A DNA stretch of 31,741 nucleotides from JBFELU01 sp041572755 (GTDB lineage Bacteria; Actinomycetota; Acidimicrobiia; Spongiisociales; UBA11373): the NCBI GenBank assembly GCA_041572755.1, contig JBFFRY010000028.1, positions 1 through 31,741 of the forward strand. The letters are read 5' to 3'. Shown here one piece after another: positions 13,925 to 22,539 of the stretch (within the stretch, counting starts at the first letter, position 1; each line of letters starts with the position of its first letter). The notes under the pieces were generated by a model. It had not been told where the DNA came from and ran no database searches. It saw only the letters and a program-made list of their open reading frames with translations. The position numbers were made by a program, and so were the translations under genes.

Positions 13925-14586
13925 CCTTCTGGCGTCAAGCCCGCGAGATCGCCCGCAAGGACCTCCGGACCGAGATCCGAACGGGGGAGGTGTTCCTCGT
14001 GACCATCCCGTTCGGAGCGGTGGCGCTGATGCTCATCCCTCTGGCGATCGGGACCGACGCTCCCCTGCTGCGAGACATCGGACCCGGCATGTACTGGGTC
14101 GTCATCCTGCTGTTCGGGGTCCTGGTGGCACTCCGCCAGAGCGGTGTCGACGAAGGCCCGCAACTCGACGTGCTGGGCCTCCTCGGCGTCGACCCGGCAG
14201 CCCGTTTCGTCGGCCGGGCGGGGGCGACCACCCTGCTCCTCCTCGCCTTCGAACTGGCTCTCGGTCCTGTGGCACTCGCTCTCTACGATCCGGCCCCCAA
14301 GGGCTGGGGCTGGATCGCAGTGCTCATCCCCATGGTGGCGGTCGGTCTGGGGCTCCTCGGCACGCTGGCGGCGACGATCGCAGCGAGCATCGCCTCCTCG
14401 GCGCTGGTGCCGCTCCTGGTCGCCCCCCTGTCGGTGCCGATCCTTCTGGCTGCCGCGCAGACGATGGAAGGCTTGGCGCTGGGCAACACTATTGTGGGAT
14501 GGATCCTGCTGCTGCTGATCATGGATCTTCTTCTCGCAGTGGCAGGCGTGCTGAGTGCCCGGCCACTTCAGGAGGCTTCTCGGTGA
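13921..14586 (+). CDS. ccmB: Haem exporter permease CcmB
   Basis: 221 aa, the usual CcmB length, with six hydrophobic segments. The N-terminus ARKDLRTEIRTGEVFLVTIPFG matches the conserved family opening in which Lys/Arg-rich cytoplasmic residues precede the first helix. The FGVLVALRQS and ALRQSGVDEGPQLDVLGLL region in the middle is the CcmB equivalent of the conserved cytoplasmic helix. It is the membrane partner of CcmA. ATGA overlap with ccmA; 13-nt gap to ccmC. Confidence 0.9.
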   Translation: MTFWRQAREIARKDLRTEIRTGEVFLVTIPFGAVALMLIPLAIGTDAPLLRDIGPGMYWVVILLFGVLVALRQSGVDEGPQLDVLGLLGVDPAARFVGRAGATTLLLLAFELALGPVALALYDPAPKGWGWIAVLIPMVAVGLGLLGTLAATIAASIASSALVPLLVAPLSVPILLAAAQTMEGLALGNTIVGWILLLLIMDLLLAVAGVLSARPLQEASR

Positions 14587-14599
14587 ACGAGGGGGACGT

Positions 14600-15325
14600 G
14601 TGACACGAACGCGCATGCTCGAATCCGCGGCGGCGGTAACGCTCGTGGCGGCTCTGGTCACGGCACTGATCGTCGGCGAGGAACAGACCCAGGGCGACCT
14701 GGCCCGCGTGCTGTTCGTTCACGTGCCGGCGGCCTGGCTGGCCTACCTGGCCTTTGCGGTCACCCTCCTGGGAAGCGGCCTCTACCTCTGGAAGAAGGAT
14801 CTGCGCTGGGACCGGCTGGCGGCGGCGTCCGCCGAGGTCGGTGTCTTCTTCACCGGACTCACCATCGCCCTCGGCATGATCTGGGGGAAGTCGACCTGGG
14901 GAGTGTGGTGGACCTGGGACGCCCGACTGGTGCTGACGGCTGTCATGTTCTTCGTGTACCTCGGATACCTGGCTCTGCGCCGGTCGATACCCGATCCGGT
15001 GGCCCGGGCCCGGCGATCGGCGTGGCTCGGGATCCTGGGCACCGTCCAGATACCGATCGTGCACTTCTCGGTGATCTGGTGGCGAACCCTGCACCAGCCA
15101 CCGAGCATCCTGCGGCCCGGTGAGATGCAGATGGACCCCCCGTTTCGGGGTGCCCTCATGATGGCGCTGGTGGCATTCACCGTGGTGTACGCCGCGATGG
15201 TTCGCAGGCGGATGGAACTCGCCCGCCTCGAGGACGCCATCGAGGAGGCGATCAACGCCGAGGAACGCGAGGTGGCCGGCGCCGCCGTCACCGCTCCCCG
15301 CTACGAAGGGGGTCTCGGTGTCTGA
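14600..15325 (+). CDS. ccmC: Haem-handling membrane protein CcmC
   Basis: 241 aa from GTG 14600, with GAGGGGG a few bases upstream; ATG 14615 is an alternative. It has six hydrophobic helices and the family hallmark WGVWWTWDARLV, the tryptophan-rich haem-binding WWD motif. Histidines in FVHVPAAWLAYLAF and VHFSVIWWRTLHQP are the expected axial haem ligands. CcmC transfers haem to CcmE in the periplasmic space. The C-terminal tail beyond about 205 is acidic and charged. The gene overlaps the tiny ccmD by 8 nt. Confidence 0.94.
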   Translation: MTRTRMLESAAAVTLVAALVTALIVGEEQTQGDLARVLFVHVPAAWLAYLAFAVTLLGSGLYLWKKDLRWDRLAAASAEVGVFFTGLTIALGMIWGKSTWGVWWTWDARLVLTAVMFFVYLGYLALRRSIPDPVARARRSAWLGILGTVQIPIVHFSVIWWRTLHQPPSILRPGEMQMDPPFRGALMMALVAFTVVYAAMVRRRMELARLEDAIEEAINAEEREVAGAAVTAPRYEGGLGV

Positions 15326-15440
15326 GTGGGGCTGGGTGGCATTCGCCTACTCCGTCGCCTACGCGGCGATCATTTCCTACATCTCATGGTTGGCGTGGCG
15401 CGTCAGGTCGGCGCGCCGACGCTTCGAGGAGGTTCGATGA
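15318..15440 (+). CDS. ccmD: Small membrane protein CcmD
   Basis: 40 aa, easily missed. GTG 15318 overlaps the end of ccmC by 8 nt, and the TGA (15438-15440) overlaps the ccmE ATG as ATGA. The product has one hydrophobic helix (VAFAYSVAYAAIISYISWLA) followed by a basic tail ending RRRFEEVR. That is the normal CcmD plan: one helix and a positively charged cytoplasmic end. CcmD helps the CcmABC complex release holo-CcmE. Size, topology and position between ccmC and ccmE make the call secure although sequence conservation in this family is low. Confidence 0.85.
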   Translation: MSEWGWVAFAYSVAYAAIISYISWLAWRVRSARRRFEEVR

Positions 15441-15853
15441 AGCGCTACCGATGGTTCGTGATCCCGGCGATTGGCTTGGCCGCCATCCTGTTGGGCTTCC
15501 TGCTCTTCAATCTGCAGGACAGCCTCGTGTTCTTCCGCACCCCCACCGAGGTGGTCGTCGACGCGGAACCCGATGGTGAGTCCCGGATGCGCCTCGGCGG
15601 GCAGGTCGTTCCCGGCACGGTCAACGAAACGGACTCGGGGGTGTCGTTCGAGGTCTCCGATGGGGAGAACAGCATCCTCGTCAACCACAGCGGCGCACCC
15701 CAGCAGCTCTTCCAGGAGGGCATCGGTGTCGTCGTCGAAGGCACCTGGGACGGCAGCCACTTCTCGTCGGACGAGATGATGATCAAGCACGACGAGCAGT
15801 ACCGCACCGAGGACGGGGGCGTCTACAAGCCCGGCGAGGACTACAGCGAGTAG
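15437..15853 (+). CDS. ccmE: Haem chaperone CcmE
   Basis: 138 aa. An N-terminal membrane anchor (about 7-25) is followed by an OB-fold domain. The C-terminal motif KHDEQY places the haem-binding His at residue 118 and the Tyr at 122, matching the HxxxY form in which haem attaches covalently to His. The tail after it is flexible and acidic. CcmE receives haem from CcmC and hands it to the CcmF/CcmH ligase, which is not in this window. ATG 15437 overlaps ccmD. The 3' end overlaps the convergent epimerase gene by 13 nt. Confidence 0.94.
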   Translation: MKRYRWFVIPAIGLAAILLGFLLFNLQDSLVFFRTPTEVVVDAEPDGESRMRLGGQVVPGTVNETDSGVSFEVSDGENSILVNHSGAPQQLFQEGIGVVVEGTWDGSHFSSDEMMIKHDEQYRTEDGGVYKPGEDYSE

Positions 15854-16833
15854 GGCGCCTCGAAACGCTCCTGGAGGAGGGCGCGCACGTAATCCGGCAT
15901 GCCGTCCTCGATCGCACGTGGGTCGAAGCCGAGTTCCCGCCTCGCCTTGGCGTTGTCTGCCAGGTGGGTGATTCCGGCCACGGCTCGTAAGTGCTCGGCG
16001 CTCCCCCGCCATCTGGGGACCAACACTCCCAACGTAGCCGCCAGGCCGGCGGCTACCCGGAAGAGCAGGTGCGGGGTGAGCAACGGGCCCATCCGCTTCC
16101 CGGCCGCACGGCCGGCGAACCCCATCGCCCGGCGCAGCGAATACGGCATGCCGGTGAGGTTGTACGTCTCCCCGGACGTGCCCAGGTCCATCGCCAGGAG
16201 GTGGCCGTAGGCGACGTCCTCGACGTGAGCCCAGTTGTAGGCGGTGCGGGTGGGAACGAGCGGCGCCCGGCCCACCAGGTGGCGACCGAACACGCCGCCC
16301 ATGCGGCTGGTGTCCTGAGGGCCGTAGGTGATGCCGGGAACCACGATCACCAGGGGGACCTGGCGCCGCGACAGCGGGAGCGCCACGTCGTAGTGGGCCG
16401 ACCACTTGGAACGGGCATACCGGGTGACGTGCCTGCCTTCGTACCGATAGGCCTCGTCGACGACCCGGCCCCTCGTGTCCCCGTACACCACGACATCGCT
16501 GGTGTAGACACCCTTGGGCACTCGCAACTCCCGCATCAACTCGAGCACGTTCCGGGTGCCCTCGATGTTGACCGTCTCGATCGTCCTTCTATCCCGGTCG
16601 CCGAGGTGGGTGTATGCGGCCAAGTGGAACACCCCGTCGGCACCCCGCATGCCCCTCCGCATCGACTCCTTGAGCGTGACGTCGCCGATGTGAGGGCGGA
16701 CCCCATAGGGAGCCAGTGCCCGGGCCTGCGCCTGGGTGCGCACCAGGACCGTGACGCTCTCTCCGCGAGCGAGGAGCTGCGAAGTCACGTACCCGCCGAT
16801 GAATCCGGTCGCTCCGGTCACGAAGAAGTGCAT
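15841..16833 (-). CDS. NAD(P)-dependent epimerase/dehydratase (extended SDR)
   Basis: 330 aa from ATG 16833; ATG 16845 is also possible and neither has a strong ribosome binding site. It opens with MHFFVTGATGFIGG, the TGxxGxxG nucleotide-binding loop. It has GVFHLAAYTH and the catalytic pair YARSK (YxxxK), with the preceding Ser/Thr in VYTSDVVVYG. The middle NWAHVEDVAYGHLLAM is the conserved segment of the NAD-dependent epimerase family. The substrate (a sugar nucleotide, flavonoid-like or steroid-like compound) cannot be deduced. It lies 73 nt after the HAD gene in the same orientation and ends inside ccmE on the other strand. Confidence 0.85.
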   Translation of the reverse strand: MHFFVTGATGFIGGYVTSQLLARGESVTVLVRTQAQARALAPYGVRPHIGDVTLKESMRRGMRGADGVFHLAAYTHLGDRDRRTIETVNIEGTRNVLELMRELRVPKGVYTSDVVVYGDTRGRVVDEAYRYEGRHVTRYARSKWSAHYDVALPLSRRQVPLVIVVPGITYGPQDTSRMGGVFGRHLVGRAPLVPTRTAYNWAHVEDVAYGHLLAMDLGTSGETYNLTGMPYSLRRAMGFAGRAAGKRMGPLLTPHLLFRVAAGLAATLGVLVPRWRGSAEHLRAVAGITHLADNAKARRELGFDPRAIEDGMPDYVRALLQERFEAPYSL

Positions 16834-16906
16834 CCGGTTCGGCATCCTATTGCGCCGGGCGACCCGGCGGCTCCACCCCGGAGCCCGGGAACCTTCCCGG
16901 TGCCGA

Positions 16907-17548
16907 CTATCCCAGCAGCATCGAGGGCTCGATCCGGTCGACGAGCCGGGCACCGGCGTCGGCGATCGCCTGCCGCTCACCGTCGTCGCGGATCACCCCG
17001 ATGGTGCGCATACCGGCCGCCACAGCGGCCCGGGCGCCGAAGCCGGTGTCCTCGACGGCGACGCACCGATCGGCCGGAACGCCCAGCCGCTCGGCGGCCA
17101 GCAGGTAGACGTCGGGATCCGGCTTGCCTCGCCGCACCTCGTCGCCGGCTGCGGTGGCCTCGAAGAACCCGGCCAATCCGGCCATCCGCAAGGTCACTTC
17201 GAGACGGGACCGGGGGCTCGTAGTCGCCACCCCCTGAGGAACCCCCGCCTCCGCCACGGCCCGCACCCCCGCCAGGGCATCCTCGAACACCTTCAGCCCT
17301 CCGGAAAACGAATCGGTGAGGGCCGCCAGCAGCTCCGGCCAGAGGTCGGCGGCTGCGGGGAGGGGCCGTTCAGACCCCAGGGCTCGCAGGTGCGAGTAGG
17401 TCGGGAGGAAACCCAAGCCGGTGCACGCGGCCACGTCGGCGGGACGCGCCGGGCTTCCGTATCGGGGAAGGACCGCCATCCATGCGGCCACGGAGTGCGG
17501 TTCCGAGTCGACCAGCACCCCGTCGCAGTCCCACACGACGGCGCGCAT
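16907..17548 (-). CDS. HAD-family phosphatase/phosphoglucomutase-like protein
   Basis: 213 aa. It has HAD motif I DCDGVLVDSE (nucleophile D7, acid D9), motif II TTSPRS, motif III Lys in VRRGKPDPDVYL and motif IV VAVEDTGFGA. A helical cap lies between motifs I and II (subclass IA), as in beta-phosphoglucomutase and phosphoglycolate phosphatase. It probably acts on a small phosphorylated metabolite in the cytoplasm. Its ATG directly abuts the gatB stop (TGAATG), so it is co-translated with gatCAB, although no functional link is known. Confidence 0.88.
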   Translation of the reverse strand: MRAVVWDCDGVLVDSEPHSVAAWMAVLPRYGSPARPADVAACTGLGFLPTYSHLRALGSERPLPAAADLWPELLAALTDSFSGGLKVFEDALAGVRAVAEAGVPQGVATTSPRSRLEVTLRMAGLAGFFEATAAGDEVRRGKPDPDVYLLAAERLGVPADRCVAVEDTGFGARAAVAAGMRTIGVIRDDGERQAIADAGARLVDRIEPSMLLG

Positions 17549-18988
17549 TCAGGCCCGTTCGCGGATCAGGCTGCTCACCCGCTTCGGGTCCGCTTTGCCG
17601 CCGGTCGCCTTCATCACCAGGCCCACGAAGAAGCCGATCAGCTTTTGGTCGCCGCCCGCCAGCCGGGCCCGCTCATCGGGATGGTCTTCGAGCACGGCGT
17701 CCACCGCGGCCTCGAGGGCTCCCTCGTCGGCTATCTGCATCAGATCCCGGCTCTCGGCGACCCGGCGGGGTGATCCCTCCCCGTCCAAGACGCCGACCAG
17801 GACCTGCTTGGCCGCCGTCGTCGAGAGTTCATCGGTCGCGACCATCGCCACCAGTTCGGCCAGGTGATCCCCGGTCAGGCCGGTGTCGGCGAGCAAGGCG
17901 TCCGCTCTCCGCAGGTGCGCGGTCACCTCCCCGGTCAGCCAGTTGGCGGCGGCCCGGGGCTCGGCACCGGCGTGCAGCGCCGCCTCGAACACCACGGCCA
18001 GATCGGCGCCCTCCGCCACGAGCCGGGCCGCTTCGGCGTCGAGGCCGAGCTCCCGGTAGCGGGCCCTGCGGGCGGACGGCAGCTCGGGCAGCCGGGCCGC
18101 CAGCCCCTCGCGCCGGTCGTCGTCGATCACGATCGGAACCAGATCCGGTTCGGGGAAGTAGCGATAGTCGGAAGACTCCTCCTTGCTCCTTCCCGGCTCG
18201 GTGACCCCGGCCTCCTCATCCCAGTGCCTGGTCTCCTGAGCGACCTCTCCACCGCCATCGAGGACGCGTTGCTGCCGGTCGATCTCAAATGCGAGTGCCC
18301 GCTGCAGGGAACGCAGTGAGTTCATGTTCTTGACCTCGACCTTGACCCCCAACTCGTCGCCGCCCTCCGGCCGAACGGACACGTTGGCATCGAAGCGGAG
18401 GCTCCCCTCTTCGAGCTTGGCATCGGACACACCGAGGGCCAGCACGATGGAACGCAGCTCCATGCCGTAGGCGCGTGCCTCCTCGGGGGTGCGGAGATCG
18501 GGTTCGCTCACCACCTCCATGAGCGGGATCCCGGAGCGATTGAAATCCAGCAGTGCGGCCTCGGCGGCGTGGATCCGACCCGACTCGCCCAGGTGAGTGC
18601 TCTTGCCGGTGTCCTCTTCGAGGTGAACCCGGGTGATGCCGATTCGACGGGTGCCTTCATCCGCCTCCACCTCGAGGTGGCCGTCCACGCACAGCGGCAG
18701 GTCGAACTGGGAGATCTGGTAGTTCTTCGGCAGATCGGCGTAGAAGTAGTTCTTTCGATGGAACAGGGACTCGGGCGAGATCGTGCACCCGAGCGCCAGG
18801 CCGAGCGACACGGTCCACTCGATGGCCCGCTCGTTGGGAACCGGCAGGGCCCCGGGGAGTCCGAGGCACACCGGGCAGATGTTGGTGTTCGGTTCCGCAC
18901 CGAAGTCGACCGGACATCCGCAGAACATCTTCGAGCGGGTGCGGAGCTCCACATGGGTCTCGATACCGATCACGGCTTCGTAGCTCAT
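17549..18988 (-). CDS. gatB: Asp/Glu-tRNA amidotransferase subunit B
   Basis: 479 aa, normal length. The N-terminal kinase/cradle domain starts YEAVIGIETHVELRTRSKMFC. A zinc site is visible in FCGCPVDFG and NICPVCLGLPG, and SLRFDANVSVRP is conserved. The C-terminal Yqey-like tail domain ends GGKADPKRVSSLIRERA. With GatA and GatC it phosphorylates and amidates mischarged Glu-tRNA(Gln) (and Asp-tRNA(Asn) where needed). It overlaps gatA by 4 nt (ATGA). Confidence 0.97.
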   Translation of the reverse strand: MSYEAVIGIETHVELRTRSKMFCGCPVDFGAEPNTNICPVCLGLPGALPVPNERAIEWTVSLGLALGCTISPESLFHRKNYFYADLPKNYQISQFDLPLCVDGHLEVEADEGTRRIGITRVHLEEDTGKSTHLGESGRIHAAEAALLDFNRSGIPLMEVVSEPDLRTPEEARAYGMELRSIVLALGVSDAKLEEGSLRFDANVSVRPEGGDELGVKVEVKNMNSLRSLQRALAFEIDRQQRVLDGGGEVAQETRHWDEEAGVTEPGRSKEESSDYRYFPEPDLVPIVIDDDRREGLAARLPELPSARRARYRELGLDAEAARLVAEGADLAVVFEAALHAGAEPRAAANWLTGEVTAHLRRADALLADTGLTGDHLAELVAMVATDELSTTAAKQVLVGVLDGEGSPRRVAESRDLMQIADEGALEAAVDAVLEDHPDERARLAGGDQKLIGFFVGLVMKATGGKADPKRVSSLIRERA

Positions 18989-20463
18989 GCCGCCCCTTCC
19001 GAGGTGGCGAGCGCCGGTCGTTCCCCGAAGCCGGCCAGTGACTCAACGGCCTTGGCGGCCCGGAACATGACCGCCTCGCCGAGCGCCGGGGCCAAGACCT
19101 GGAGACCGACCGGAAGCCCGTCGCCGTCGAGAGCGACCGGCACCGAGATCCCCGGCTGTCCCAGCAGGTTCGAGGGGATGGTGCACAGGTCGCTCAGATA
19201 CATGGAGAGGGGGTCGGCGGTGCGGTCCCCGATCGGGAATGCGGTACTCGGGCTGGTCGGCGACACCAGCACGTCGACCCGCTCGTAGGCGGCCTCGAAG
19301 TCGCGGATCACCATCGTGCGGACCTTCTGTGCCTGCCCGTAGAACGCCTCGTAATACCCGGCGGAGAGTGCATAGGTGCCCAGCAGGATCCGCCGGGTCA
19401 CCTCAGGTCCGAACCCGTCGCGCCGGGTCCCCGCCATCATCTGCTCAACGCTCTCCCCGGCGATCCGGGGGCCGTAGCGGACCCCGTCGAAGCGGGCCAG
19501 ATTGGCGGAGCACTCCGCCGGAGCGATCAGGTAGTAGGCGCTCAAGGCGTGCTCGCACGACGGCAGCGAGAGGCGCTCGACCCTGGCTCCCGCACCTTCG
19601 AGTCGATCGACCATGGCGGCGCAGGCCGCGGCCACCTCCGGGTCGATTCCCTCCCCGCTGAGCTCCTCGATCACTCCCACCCGCAACCCGTCGACGCCGG
19701 CGTCGAGGGTGGGGCGGATCTCCGGCAGCTCGCCTCGGTATGACGTGGCGTCGGCCGGGTCGTGACCGGCGATCGCCTCGAAGAGCGTCACCGCATCATC
19801 GACCGTGCGGGTGATCGGACCGATCTGGTCGAGGGACGAGGCGAAGGCTATCAATCCGTAACGGCTCACCAGGCCGTACGTCGGCTTCATGCCGACGATG
19901 CCGCACAGCGAGGCCGGCTGGCGGATCGAGCCCCCGGTGTCCGAGCCGAGAGCGCCCAGGGCCGACCCGACGGCCACCGCCCCGGCCGAACCGCCCGACG
20001 ACCCGCCCGGCACGCGATCCGGATTCCAAGGGTTGCGGGTCGGGCCGTAGGCCGAGTTCTCGGTCGAAGACCCCATGGCGAACTCGTCGAGGTTGGTCTT
20101 CCCCACGAAGACGGCGCCACCCCGGCGAAGCCGCGCCACCGCAGTGGCGTCGTAGGGGGGCTCATACCCCGCCAGGACCCGCGAGGAGCAAGTGGTCTCG
20201 AGGCCTCGGGTCACCATGTTGTCCTTGACCGCGATGGGGATACCCTGCAACGGGCCCCGGTCCTCCCCGGCGGCGAAGGCGGCGTCGGCGGCCTCGGCCG
20301 CCGCTTCGGCCCCGGCGGTATCCAGGGTCAGATAGTTGTGGAGCTGCGACTCGGTCATGGAAGCGCGCCGGCGGACCGCTTCCAGCAGGCTCCGACTCGT
20401 GAGTTCGCCGGACCGCAGTGCCCGCCCCGCCTCGGCGATCGTCAGATCTGCGGGGTCGCTCAC
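18985..20463 (-). CDS. gatA: Asp/Glu-tRNA amidotransferase subunit A
   Basis: 492 aa amidase-signature enzyme that releases ammonia from glutamine for GatB. The catalytic triad is visible: Lys80 in IPIAVKDN, Ser155 in the PGGSSGGSAGA loop and Ser179 in SDTGGSIRQP. The start GTG 20463 overlaps the gatC stop by 4 nt (GTGA). The operon order is gatC, gatA, gatB, HAD phosphatase, epimerase. Confidence 0.97.
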   Translation of the reverse strand: MSDPADLTIAEAGRALRSGELTSRSLLEAVRRRASMTESQLHNYLTLDTAGAEAAAEAADAAFAAGEDRGPLQGIPIAVKDNMVTRGLETTCSSRVLAGYEPPYDATAVARLRRGGAVFVGKTNLDEFAMGSSTENSAYGPTRNPWNPDRVPGGSSGGSAGAVAVGSALGALGSDTGGSIRQPASLCGIVGMKPTYGLVSRYGLIAFASSLDQIGPITRTVDDAVTLFEAIAGHDPADATSYRGELPEIRPTLDAGVDGLRVGVIEELSGEGIDPEVAAACAAMVDRLEGAGARVERLSLPSCEHALSAYYLIAPAECSANLARFDGVRYGPRIAGESVEQMMAGTRRDGFGPEVTRRILLGTYALSAGYYEAFYGQAQKVRTMVIRDFEAAYERVDVLVSPTSPSTAFPIGDRTADPLSMYLSDLCTIPSNLLGQPGISVPVALDGDGLPVGLQVLAPALGEAVMFRAAKAVESLAGFGERPALATSEGAA

Positions 20464-20759
20464 GACTCCTCCAGGAAGGGCGGCACCCGGAAGTAGGGGC
20501 CCTCTCGGTCCGGCGCCTGGGACAGCACCTCCTCACGATCGAGGGTGTCGGACACCTCGTCGGGACGGAAGGCATTCACCATCGGAAGCGGGTGGGCGGT
20601 CGGTGGCACGTAGTCGGTGGGGAGGGCCTGGATGCGGGCGGCGTGCTCGAGGATCACCCCGAGCTGGGCCCCGTACCGCTCCATCTCCTCGGCGGTGAGG
20701 CCGATCCGCGCCAGGCGGGCCACCTTGGCAATGTCGATGTCGATGGGCACGGGCGGCAT
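20460..20759 (-). CDS. gatC: Asp/Glu-tRNA amidotransferase subunit C
   Basis: 99 aa. IDIAKVARLARIGLTAEEMER is recognisable as the GatC opening helix, and the LGVILEHAARIQALPTDYVPP and REGPYFRVPPFLEES segments are typical. GatC wraps around and stabilises GatA. The start is ATG 20759, with AGGGG a few bases upstream. The longer frame upstream runs antisense to the DUF429 gene and is rejected. Only 36 bp separate it from the divergent gene at 20796, so both promoters must fit in that gap or overlap the genes. Confidence 0.92.
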   Translation of the reverse strand: MPPVPIDIDIAKVARLARIGLTAEEMERYGAQLGVILEHAARIQALPTDYVPPTAHPLPMVNAFRPDEVSDTLDREEVLSQAPDREGPYFRVPPFLEES

Positions 20760-20783
20760 GGTACCCCTGTGGGTGACCGCTCC

Positions 20784-20789
20784 TAGAGT
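20784..20789 (+). promoter_or_regulatory. TANNNT -10 box of the DUF429 gene
   Basis: TAGAGT ends 6 nt before ATG 20796. No ribosome binding site is present, so a leaderless transcript is likely. Confidence 0.45.
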
Positions 20790-20795
20790 CGCCGA

Positions 20796-21524
20796 ATGCT
20801 GCGCTGTTTCGGACTGGACCCGGCGTGGTCGGATCGCCATCCGTCGGGCCTGTGCGTGCTGGACGGGGAGGGCCGGCTGCTCGAGGAAGCCACGGTCGAA
20901 GGCGACGACGCCATCGTCGGCTTCGTGACCCGCCACCTCAGCGGCCCGGCCATCATCGCCGCCGACATCCCACTGGTGGTCCGCACCGAAGCCGGGGCCC
21001 GTCCCTGCGACCGGCAGGTGGCCGCCGCCTACGGATCCCGATGGGCGGCGCCCCATCCTGCCAACCGGTCACTGTTCCTTCGCCGCTACGGCCGGATCCG
21101 GGGGGAGGACCTCGCCGCCCGTTTCGCCACGATGGGCTTCCGGCTCCCCGAAACAGACGGTGAGCGGGTGCTCATCGAGGTCTACCCCCACCCGGGCCTC
21201 GTGGAGGTCTTCGACCTGCCCCGCCGCCTCGCCTACAAGAAGGGCACGGTCGCCCAGCGGGCGGCGGGAGTCCAACATCTCGCCGCGCTGCTGGGGAGCC
21301 TGGCCGACGCCGACCCGCCGCTCGTCGCCCCACCCCTCACCGTGCCCGCCGGTGGCCGAGCCCTCAAGCGGACGGAGGATCTCCTCGATGCCCGCTTCTG
21401 CGCCTGGACGGCGCTGGTGTGGGCGGTCCACGGCACCGGGGGCGTCACGATCTTCGGGGATCCCGGCGGCGAACACATCGGCGTGACGACCCTCAGGACG
21501 TCAGGAACCGCTGCAAGGCGGTGA
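20796..21524 (+). CDS. DUF429-family protein (predicted RNase H-like fold)
   Basis: 242 aa. FGLDPAWSDRHPSGLCVLD at the N-terminus, IIAADIPLVV, DRQVAAAYGSRWAAPHPAN and VLIEVYPHPGLVEVF are the landmarks of DUF429 proteins. That family is predicted to have an RNase H-like fold with acidic residues at the active site (here D8, D51-like and E in IEVYP). The C-terminal LLDARFCAWTALVWA is also typical. The biochemical role is unknown. It starts after a TAGAGT box and overlaps the 3' end of dapE by 32 nt on the opposite strand. Confidence 0.82.
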   Translation: MLRCFGLDPAWSDRHPSGLCVLDGEGRLLEEATVEGDDAIVGFVTRHLSGPAIIAADIPLVVRTEAGARPCDRQVAAAYGSRWAAPHPANRSLFLRRYGRIRGEDLAARFATMGFRLPETDGERVLIEVYPHPGLVEVFDLPRRLAYKKGTVAQRAAGVQHLAALLGSLADADPPLVAPPLTVPAGGRALKRTEDLLDARFCAWTALVWAVHGTGGVTIFGDPGGEHIGVTTLRTSGTAARR

Positions 21525-22539
21525 AGGCCGTCGCCAGGTTCGCCGTTGCCACCGACTCGGTCGACCGGTGGGCCTCGGCGGTCTCCCCGGGTCCGTAGTT
21601 CACCGCGGGGATGCCGCGTGCGGTCAGCCTCGCCACGTCGGTCCAGGCCTGTTTGGCCGTCCGGGGGGCGCCGCTCACCGTCGCCAGCCTCTCGAGATGG
21701 GGGTTGCCTTCGGGGATGGGGGCCGGCGGGGCTCGATCGATGATCTCGATCGTGTCGGCGGCGGCGGCCACCTCCCGGAGCCGTTCCTCCGCCTCCTCGA
21801 GCGTCCGGTTCGGAGGGAATCGATAGTTCACGTTGACCTCGAAGGCGGCCGGGATCACGTTGCGGGCCACCCCACCGCGAGCCGTGGTGAGGCTGAACAG
21901 TTCGAGGAACTCGAGCCCGGCGACGTCGGTCGGCTCCGGGCGCCGGGCGGCCATCTCGGTGAGCCACGGGATCGCCCTGGTGATGGCGTTCTCCCCGAGC
22001 CAGGGGCGAGCACTGTGCGCCGCCTTCCCTGCAAACCCGACGAGTGCGTTGATGGCTCCTTGACAGCCGAGCTGCAGCTCGAGATCGGTGGGTTCCATGA
22101 CGACGGCGAACGCCGCTTCGGCGAGCCAGGTCAGGGCATCGAGCACGTCTTCCAGGCCGTTCTCGTGCGAGGGGCCCTCCTCCCGGTCGTAGAACACACC
22201 CACGACGTCGTAGGGCCCGGCCGCCACCGCATCGTCCTCGAGGAGCGCGATCATCACCGCCAGGCCCGCCTTCATGTCGGAGGCCCCCAGGCCCTCGACC
22301 CGGTCGCCGGCGATCCGGGCGGCCGCATTGTCCTGGGCGGGCACGGTGTCGAGGTGCCCGTAGAGGGTGATCTGGGGGCGGCCCGTCGGATGGCCCACCA
22401 CGAGGGCGTTCCCGACGCGCTGGATGGCATCGGCCCCGTACCGTGGCGAGAGGCGCCGGGCCACGGCGGTGCACAATGCCTCCTCCTCGCCGGTGACCGA
22501 CGGCGTGTCGATGAGCCAGATCAGGTCGTCGACGATCAC
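21493..22539 (-). CDS. dapE: Succinyl-diaminopimelate desuccinylase
   Basis: 348 aa M20-family metallohydrolase. It cleaves N-succinyl-LL-diaminopimelate, the third step of the succinylase branch. Metal ligands and catalytic residues are visible in YGHLDTVPAQ (His, Asp), GASDMKAGLAV (Asp), DREEGPSHENG (Glu-Glu), VMEPTDLELQ (Glu) and a C-terminal His in GETAEAHRSTES. The start is GTG 22539, overlapping the dapD stop (GTGA). DapE was chosen over other M20 peptidases because it lies in one operon with dapC and dapD. Confidence 0.93.
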   Translation of the reverse strand: MIVDDLIWLIDTPSVTGEEEALCTAVARRLSPRYGADAIQRVGNALVVGHPTGRPQITLYGHLDTVPAQDNAAARIAGDRVEGLGASDMKAGLAVMIALLEDDAVAAGPYDVVGVFYDREEGPSHENGLEDVLDALTWLAEAAFAVVMEPTDLELQLGCQGAINALVGFAGKAAHSARPWLGENAITRAIPWLTEMAARRPEPTDVAGLEFLELFSLTTARGGVARNVIPAAFEVNVNYRFPPNRTLEEAEERLREVAAAADTIEIIDRAPPAPIPEGNPHLERLATVSGAPRTAKQAWTDVARLTARGIPAVNYGPGETAEAHRSTESVATANLATAFTALQRFLTS

